This document shows, piece by piece, positions 8,132 to 12,480 of a stretch of DNA of 12,480 bases. Each line of letters begins with the position of its first letter. The first letter of the stretch is position 1. Source of the DNA: Bacteroides sp. UBA1317. Lineage in GTDB: Bacteria; Bacteroidota; Bacteroidia; Bacteroidales; Bacteroidaceae. The position numbers were made by a program, and so were the translations under genes. The notes beneath the pieces were generated by a model. That model saw only the letters and a program-made list of their open reading frames with translations. It was not told where the DNA came from and searched no databases. Location of the stretch: positions 1-12,480 of the forward strand of contig DBTL01000063.1 in assembly GCA_002307035.1 (NCBI GenBank), in the 5' to 3' direction.

Positions 8132-8168
8132 TTTTCACCCTACTCTGCCAATCCAACCTTTACATTTG
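8132..8168 (+). promoter_or_regulatory. Candidate HTCS-controlled promoter of susC/susD
   Basis: TACATTTG at 8161-8168 is a perfect TAnnTTTG -7 box, and TTTTCACC at 8132-8139 begins 29 bases upstream of it. This is the same pair and phase found before GH92 (1864 and 1893). No TTTG occurs at the proper -33 distance, since TTTG at 8127-8130 is about ten bases too far away. Transcription would begin near 8173-8178, giving a leader of about 30-37 bases. A separate promoter here would allow susC/D to be expressed more strongly than the enzyme genes, as is common in PULs. Confidence 0.6.
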
Positions 8169-8173
8169 CCTAC

Positions 8174-8190
8174 AATAAATCGTATTTATT
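8174..8190 (+). repeat. Inverted repeat in the susC leader
   Basis: AATAAAT (8174-8180) and ATTTATT (8184-8190) are perfect 7-base inverted copies around a CGT loop. They lie at or just after the predicted transcription start. In RNA this would be a weak, wholly A-U hairpin. It sits in the stretch by which the susC leader is longer (15 bases) than the otherwise parallel GH92 leader. It may affect translation or transcript stability, or it may be chance in AT-rich DNA. Confidence 0.35.
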
Positions 8191-8198
8191 AACCTTTA
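8191..8198 (+). promoter_or_regulatory. AACCTTTA leader element before susC
   Basis: This octamer starts 19 bases before the susC start codon and is identical in sequence and distance to the one before GH92 (1908-1915). It is absent before the internal operon genes at 4220, 4807 and 7002 and before susD, so it marks only the first genes of the two proposed transcription units. Confidence 0.35.
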
Positions 8199-8209
8199 AT
8201 TATCACGTT

Positions 8210-11191
8210 ATGCGAAAAACTGTTTTTTTTAATCTATTCGTCTTTCTGATGACTAGTCTTTCCGCTTTTGCTCAAACCAGCATATCCGGAAAAGTAAAAG
8301 ACGAGAAAGGGGAACCACTCGTTGGTGTGAATGTTCTCGTGAAAGGAACAACCGTCGGTACAATTACTGATATGGATGGTTCGTTCGATATCAAAGCTGC
8401 TTCTGGAAAGATTCTTGCATTTACTTATATTGGGTATATCTCCCAAGAAGTAAAGCTCACGAATCAATCCTCTATTACTATCGTACTGAAAGAAGATAAC
8501 AAAACATTGGATGAAGTAGTAGTGGTAGGCTACGGCAGTATGACCCGTAAGGATGTCACCAGTTCTATTACTACAGTGAAAGCTGACAAACTGAATACCG
8601 GTGTATATACCGATCCCGGACAGTTGTTGCAAGGCAAAGTTCCCGGATTAACGGTCGTTCAGAGCAGTGACCCTACATCAGGAACAGCCTCTATCTCTCT
8701 TCGTGGTGCATCTTCTCTGCGCACAGGCGAAGCAATGGAGCCCTATTATGTTGTTGACGGTATTCCCGGTATGTCTTTGAATCTTATCGCTCCAGAGGAT
8801 ATTGAATCAGTCGATGTACTTCGCGACGCATCAGCAACTGCTATTTACGGTTCTAAGGCTGCCAATGGTGTGATTCTTATCACGACAAAAAAAGGAAGCA
8901 AAAGTGATCGTTCATCTGTTTCATATAGTGGTTATGTTGGGTTTGATAATATTGCCAAACGCCTTGATATGATGTCAGCCAGTGATTTACTTTCTTATGC
9001 ATCGGCTAACGATATTACACTTCCTAATGATGAGGGTTACAATACGAATTGGAATGATGAAGTACTTCGTACAGCAGTCAGCCACAGTCATAATGTTTCT
9101 ATTAACGGAGGAAATGAACGTTCCAGCTACAATGCCAGCCTGAGTTATTTGAATAAGGAAGGTATTGTGCTCGGTACTGAATTTGAGCGTATTTCAGGCC
9201 GTGCTTATGTCCAAACAAAATGTTTGAATGATCGTTTGACTTTGGCTTTCAATGTCAATGCAGCACAGAGTAAAGGAAAAACTGTTTCATCAAGTAAAGA
9301 TGGTGAAAGTGTGTTTGATGCCATGAACTATTATTCCCCCTTACTTCCTACAAAAAATGAAGATGGAACGTGGTATAATTACACATCGGTAAGTCAGTAT
9401 TACAACCCGCTGTCCATGATTTATGAGGATACTTACGAAACAATTAAGAAAGTTCTTCAGGGAACGGGCAAGGCCACTCTAAAAATCAATAAGGATTTAG
9501 GTTGGAACTTGAATCTTTCTTATTCAAACGAACAAATTAACTATAATAACTACAATACTACACAGTCTCAGATCGTTACTACTAATGGACAGGCATATCG
9601 TGGGACTCTTGAAAATAAAAAGAAAGTACTGGAAACTTATTTCAATTATGACCATACATTTGCTAATGTTCATAAATTAGGTTTGATGGCCGGTTACTCT
9701 TATGAGCAAACGGACAATAACGATGGCTTTGGTCTTACGGTCTATGATTTCTATAGTGATGCCACTTCATACTATAACCTTACTTTTGCCAACAAAATGG
9801 ATATGAGTGGTATAACAGCTTATGCATTGGAAACTCTCCGCATGATTTCTTTCTATGGCCGTTTGAACTATTCATACAATAGTAAATATATGCTTCAGGC
9901 TACTATCCGCCGTGACGGTTCTTCTGCTTTCGGTGCGAACAATCGTTGGGGAACATTTCCTTCTGCATCTCTTGCATGGCGTATGAGTGAAGAGAAATTC
10001 ATCAAGGATCTGAATATATTTGATGATTTGAAATTCCGTGTTGGTTATGGTGTCAGTGGTAACTCTTTGGGATTTGGCGCTTTCCAGGCAATTCAGACTT
10101 ATGGGCCTTCCGGATGGTTTACCTATACGGACTCTAATGGAGATTCCAGCCTTTACCGTACACTAGCTGCTCAGTCAAATGCAAATCCTGATTTGAAATG
10201 GGAACGAACTGCAATGCTCAATGTAGGCCTTGATTTTACATTCTTTGGAGGGCGTCTGGGTGGTACAATCGAATATTATGATAAACGTACAAGCGATTTG
10301 ATTTATTCATATAATGTATCAACAAACCGTTATCCTTATGGTACGATGTATGCAAATGTGGGTGATATTAACAATAGAGGTATTGAACTCACCATCAATG
10401 CAACCCCTGTCAGTATAAAGGATTTCACTTGGGATACAAGCTTGAACCTTTCACATAACAAAAATAATGTGAAGAGTATTTCCAACAGTGATTATTCTGT
10501 AGATTATATTTCAACAGGTGATCCCGAAATTGCAGGTTATTCTTCAAACGCACAAGTAGAGCGTATTATGGAAGGTCATCCGCTTGGAACTTTCTATACC
10601 TATGAATGGGCTGGCTATGACTCAGACGGCGTATCAGTATTCTACAAACATGATACAGAAACCGGTGAACGCACCGGTGAAACTACAAAAGACCCGGTTG
10701 ACACAGACCGAACTATCACAGGCTCTGCACAGCCTAAGTTGACTTTAGGCTGGACAAACAACTTCAAATATAAGAATTGGAGTCTGGACATGTTCTTCAC
10801 AGGAGTTTTTGGCAATAAGATTTATAATGCAACTCGCGAACAATATAGTAATGTAAGCTTTGTCACCGAAGGCAGAAATGTGCTGAAATCAGTCGCCACA
10901 GAACAAAAGGCAACTGACGTTCAGTCGCAAGCTCCTTCAGACCGTTGGTTAGAGAATGGAGACTATTTCCGTCTGTCAACCCTATCTTTGGGTTACTCTT
11001 TCGGAAATATGGGTAATTGGGTTAATTCACTCAAGGTATATGCAACCTGCAATAACTTGTTCACAATTACCGGCTATTCCGGTCGTGACCCTGAAATTAA
11101 TCTTGGTGGCTTGGATCCTGGAATGGATAGACGTACTAGCTATTATCCTCGTACTCGTACATTTATGTTAGGTGTAAATATTAATTTCTAA
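8210..11191 (+). CDS. SusC-like TonB-dependent outer-membrane glycan transporter
   Basis: The product has 993 residues, usual for SusC-type transporters. It imports oligosaccharides bound by the SusD partner, using TonB energy. Residues 1-22 are a signal peptide (cleavage near AFAQ), followed by a CarboxypepD_reg-like beta domain (about 24-94, SISGKVKDEKGEPLVGVNV). A TonB box (DEVVVVGY, 101-108) and a plug domain (about 110-228, with VVDGIP, IESVDVLRDASATAIYG and NGVILITTKKG) come next. The remainder is the outer-membrane beta-barrel, ending RTFMLGVNINF with the terminal Phe typical of barrel proteins. There is no STN domain, so signalling through an anti-sigma factor is not expected, consistent with control by the upstream HTCS. 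SusD starts 22 bases downstream. The barrel sequence does not show which glycan is bound; the neighbouring enzymes suggest alpha-Man and alpha-GlcNAc/GlcN residues. Confidence 0.97.
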   Translation: MRKTVFFNLFVFLMTSLSAFAQTSISGKVKDEKGEPLVGVNVLVKGTTVGTITDMDGSFDIKAASGKILAFTYIGYISQEVKLTNQSSITIVLKEDNKTLDEVVVVGYGSMTRKDVTSSITTVKADKLNTGVYTDPGQLLQGKVPGLTVVQSSDPTSGTASISLRGASSLRTGEAMEPYYVVDGIPGMSLNLIAPEDIESVDVLRDASATAIYGSKAANGVILITTKKGSKSDRSSVSYSGYVGFDNIAKRLDMMSASDLLSYASANDITLPNDEGYNTNWNDEVLRTAVSHSHNVSINGGNERSSYNASLSYLNKEGIVLGTEFERISGRAYVQTKCLNDRLTLAFNVNAAQSKGKTVSSSKDGESVFDAMNYYSPLLPTKNEDGTWYNYTSVSQYYNPLSMIYEDTYETIKKVLQGTGKATLKINKDLGWNLNLSYSNEQINYNNYNTTQSQIVTTNGQAYRGTLENKKKVLETYFNYDHTFANVHKLGLMAGYSYEQTDNNDGFGLTVYDFYSDATSYYNLTFANKMDMSGITAYALETLRMISFYGRLNYSYNSKYMLQATIRRDGSSAFGANNRWGTFPSASLAWRMSEEKFIKDLNIFDDLKFRVGYGVSGNSLGFGAFQAIQTYGPSGWFTYTDSNGDSSLYRTLAAQSNANPDLKWERTAMLNVGLDFTFFGGRLGGTIEYYDKRTSDLIYSYNVSTNRYPYGTMYANVGDINNRGIELTINATPVSIKDFTWDTSLNLSHNKNNVKSISNSDYSVDYISTGDPEIAGYSSNAQVERIMEGHPLGTFYTYEWAGYDSDGVSVFYKHDTETGERTGETTKDPVDTDRTITGSAQPKLTLGWTNNFKYKNWSLDMFFTGVFGNKIYNATREQYSNVSFVTEGRNVLKSVATEQKATDVQSQAPSDRWLENGDYFRLSTLSLGYSFGNMGNWVNSLKVYATCNNLFTITGYSGRDPEINLGGLDPGMDRRTSYYPRTRTFMLGVNINF

Positions 11192-11213
11192 TCATCTAAA
11201 AATTAAACTTACA

Positions 11214-12480
11214 ATGAAAAGCTATATTAAAAATACTTTATTTGCAGGTTTGCTGTTAACATCAGCAACAGCCTGTACCGATTTGGACGTAGATGTCAAA
11301 TCTACCTATACTTCTTATCCGACTTCCGAAATTGCAACCGAGGCAAAGATGGCAGATTTATACTATGGATTCCGTGGTGCTTTGGGACGTCGTTATGTTG
11401 AAGCCGCATGTTTATCTTCCGACGAATTTACCGCGGTCACTTATGGTGGCAACTGGTATGACGCCGGCAATTATGTCCACTCCACGCTTCACATGACTAA
11501 TCCGGATGATGCGCATATCGATTGGTATGGTGATATCACAGGGGTCATCACCAAGTGCAATCAGGCTATCGTGGATCTTGGAGGCGACGAAGCCACCGAT
11601 GAGTCTATCGCACAAGCCTTGGCAATGCGTGCATTCTATCATTTCATCCTTATGGATATGTTTGGCGATACCCCGATTTTGGACCATGTTCTTGAAAGCG
11701 ACGAGGCTATTGAGCGTTCTTCACGTGCTGATGTGGCAGCCTTTATAGAAGACGACCTGCTTCGTGCCATTGATTCAGGCGGTTTGTCCGAAACTGTTGA
11801 TGCATCGACTTATGGAAAACCAACCAAATGGATGGCCGAGGCCCTTCTTGTAAAACTGTATCTGAATTGGGCTGTTTACACCACCAGCGATGTTGCCGAT
11901 TATGAAGCCACTTTGACCAACTCCAAGCTTGATGATGCGGTGAGCTACTGTGATGAAATAATCAATAGCGGCAATTTCGATTTGAGCGATAGCTATCGCG
12001 ACAAGTTCATGCCGGATAACGGTTACCTCATCAAGGATTTCATTTATGCAATGCCTTATGATAATGCAACAGCACAAGGTATGACATACGCCCGATTCCA
12101 ATACTGGCCTAAATTCAATAATGATGGAGGAAGTGGTACTGGTTTGCTCGGCGTAACGATTTCGAAGAATGCCGGTGGTATTTTCACAGTTACCCCGGAA
12201 GCGGCCGATCGTTTCTCTCTGGAAGGAGACGACCGCAATGATATCATTTTGAAAGACTCTCTTTATACTTATAACATTTCGACCTTTACTAAGACCACAA
12301 CGCCTTATCTGTACAACGAGCAGCGTGTGGTGCTTACCAAAAACGTTACTTTACTTATATCGGATGACACCTCAATGAATGTTGGTGACGATTTCAATGG
12401 TTGGAATCAGGGTTACCGTTGTATCAAGTGGGCCATTCAGGCTGCCGATTACGATACCTATAGCCGTAACCAAAGTAACG
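11214..12480 (+). CDS. SusD-like glycan-binding lipoprotein, 5' part
   Basis: The frame is open from ATG 11214 to the window end: 422 codons plus one base, with the 3' end missing. The first 20 residues form a lipoprotein signal ending ATA before Cys21. Acidic residues follow closely (TDLDVD), as in Bacteroidota lipoproteins exported to the cell surface. The SusD-family N-terminal helical core is clear: CNQAI near 115-119, ALAMRAFYHFILMDMFGDTPIL at about 135-156, and a TPR-like helix region with GKPTKWMAEALLVKLYLNWA near 201-220. SusD proteins form a lid on SusC and bind the glycan. The gene starts 22 bases after susC and must be co-transcribed with it. GC content looks slightly higher than in the enzyme genes (about 48% in one 60-base sample against about 40-42%), which is not enough to claim a separate origin. 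Confidence 0.95.
   Translation, partial: MKSYIKNTLFAGLLLTSATACTDLDVDVKSTYTSYPTSEIATEAKMADLYYGFRGALGRRYVEAACLSSDEFTAVTYGGNWYDAGNYVHSTLHMTNPDDAHIDWYGDITGVITKCNQAIVDLGGDEATDESIAQALAMRAFYHFILMDMFGDTPILDHVLESDEAIERSSRADVAAFIEDDLLRAIDSGGLSETVDASTYGKPTKWMAEALLVKLYLNWAVYTTSDVADYEATLTNSKLDDAVSYCDEIINSGNFDLSDSYRDKFMPDNGYLIKDFIYAMPYDNATAQGMTYARFQYWPKFNNDGGSGTGLLGVTISKNAGGIFTVTPEAADRFSLEGDDRNDIILKDSLYTYNISTFTKTTTPYLYNEQRVVLTKNVTLLISDDTSMNVGDDFNGWNQGYRCIKWAIQAADYDTYSRNQSN

Noticed and set aside
8101..8135. Strong intrinsic terminator after the membrane-protein gene
   Set aside because: The only hairpin has almost no G-C pairs, so it is listed as an inverted repeat and not as a terminator.
8234..8632. 132-codon minus-strand open frame opposite the start of susC
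   Set aside because: It lies wholly opposite the well-supported susC frame and shows no recognisable protein character.
10956..11171. Plus-strand 71-codon frame within the end of susC
   Set aside because: It is out of frame with the susC barrel, which continues intact to its normal terminal Phe.
11293..11748. Overlapping short frames on both strands in the susD region
   Set aside because: The continuous susD-like frame from 11214, with a lipoprotein signal and family motifs, explains this stretch.
11300..12480. Horizontal transfer boundary at susD because of higher GC
   Set aside because: The difference is a few percent in hand-counted samples, and the susC-susD junction is a normal operon junction with no repeats or mobile-element remnants.

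Overview
The window looks like part of a polysaccharide utilization locus (PUL) from a member of the Bacteroidota, most likely a gut Bacteroides or close relative. The grounds are a hybrid two-component (HTCS) regulator, a SusC/SusD pair, several secreted glycoside hydrolases, AT-rich leaders without clear Shine-Dalgarno sites, and TAnnTTTG-type -7 promoter boxes. Every gene is on the + strand and no RNA gene, insertion sequence or CRISPR array was seen.

Layout: (1) 1-1845, the C-terminal 614 residues of an HTCS sensor/regulator; its periplasmic sensor lies before the window. (2) 1846-1926, a promoter region. (3) 1927-8087, a tight four-gene cluster: a GH92-type alpha-mannosidase, a small unrecognised exported protein, a GH89 alpha-N-acetylglucosaminidase (NAGLU family), and a multi-pass membrane protein of the HGSNAT/NagX (DUF5009) family that keeps the active-site histidine region of the lysosomal acetyltransferase. 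Gaps inside the cluster are 7, 14 and 29 bases. (4) 8088-8209, a second promoter region. (5) 8210-11191, a SusC-like TonB-dependent outer-membrane transporter. (6) 11214 to the window end, a SusD-like surface glycan-binding lipoprotein, cut by the edge.

Proposed working (inference): SusC/D import an oligosaccharide into the periplasm, GH92 removes alpha-mannose, GH89 removes terminal alpha-GlcNAc, and the HGSNAT-like protein either N-acetylates exposed alpha-glucosamine using cytosolic acetyl-CoA, so that GH89 can act, or helps move the released sugar inward. The HTCS senses a breakdown product and switches on both transcription units. Two observations support co-regulation. The leaders of GH92 and susC both carry TTTTCACC exactly 29 bases upstream of the start of a TAnnTTTGCC box, and both carry AACCTTTA exactly 19 bases upstream of the start codon.

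The most interesting idea is that the cluster is a bacterial version of the lysosomal HGSNAT-NAGLU pair, here joined to an alpha-mannosidase. Such a set would suit a glycan holding alpha-mannose and alpha-glucosamine. No polysaccharide lyase or sulfatase is visible in this window, but the locus continues beyond both edges.
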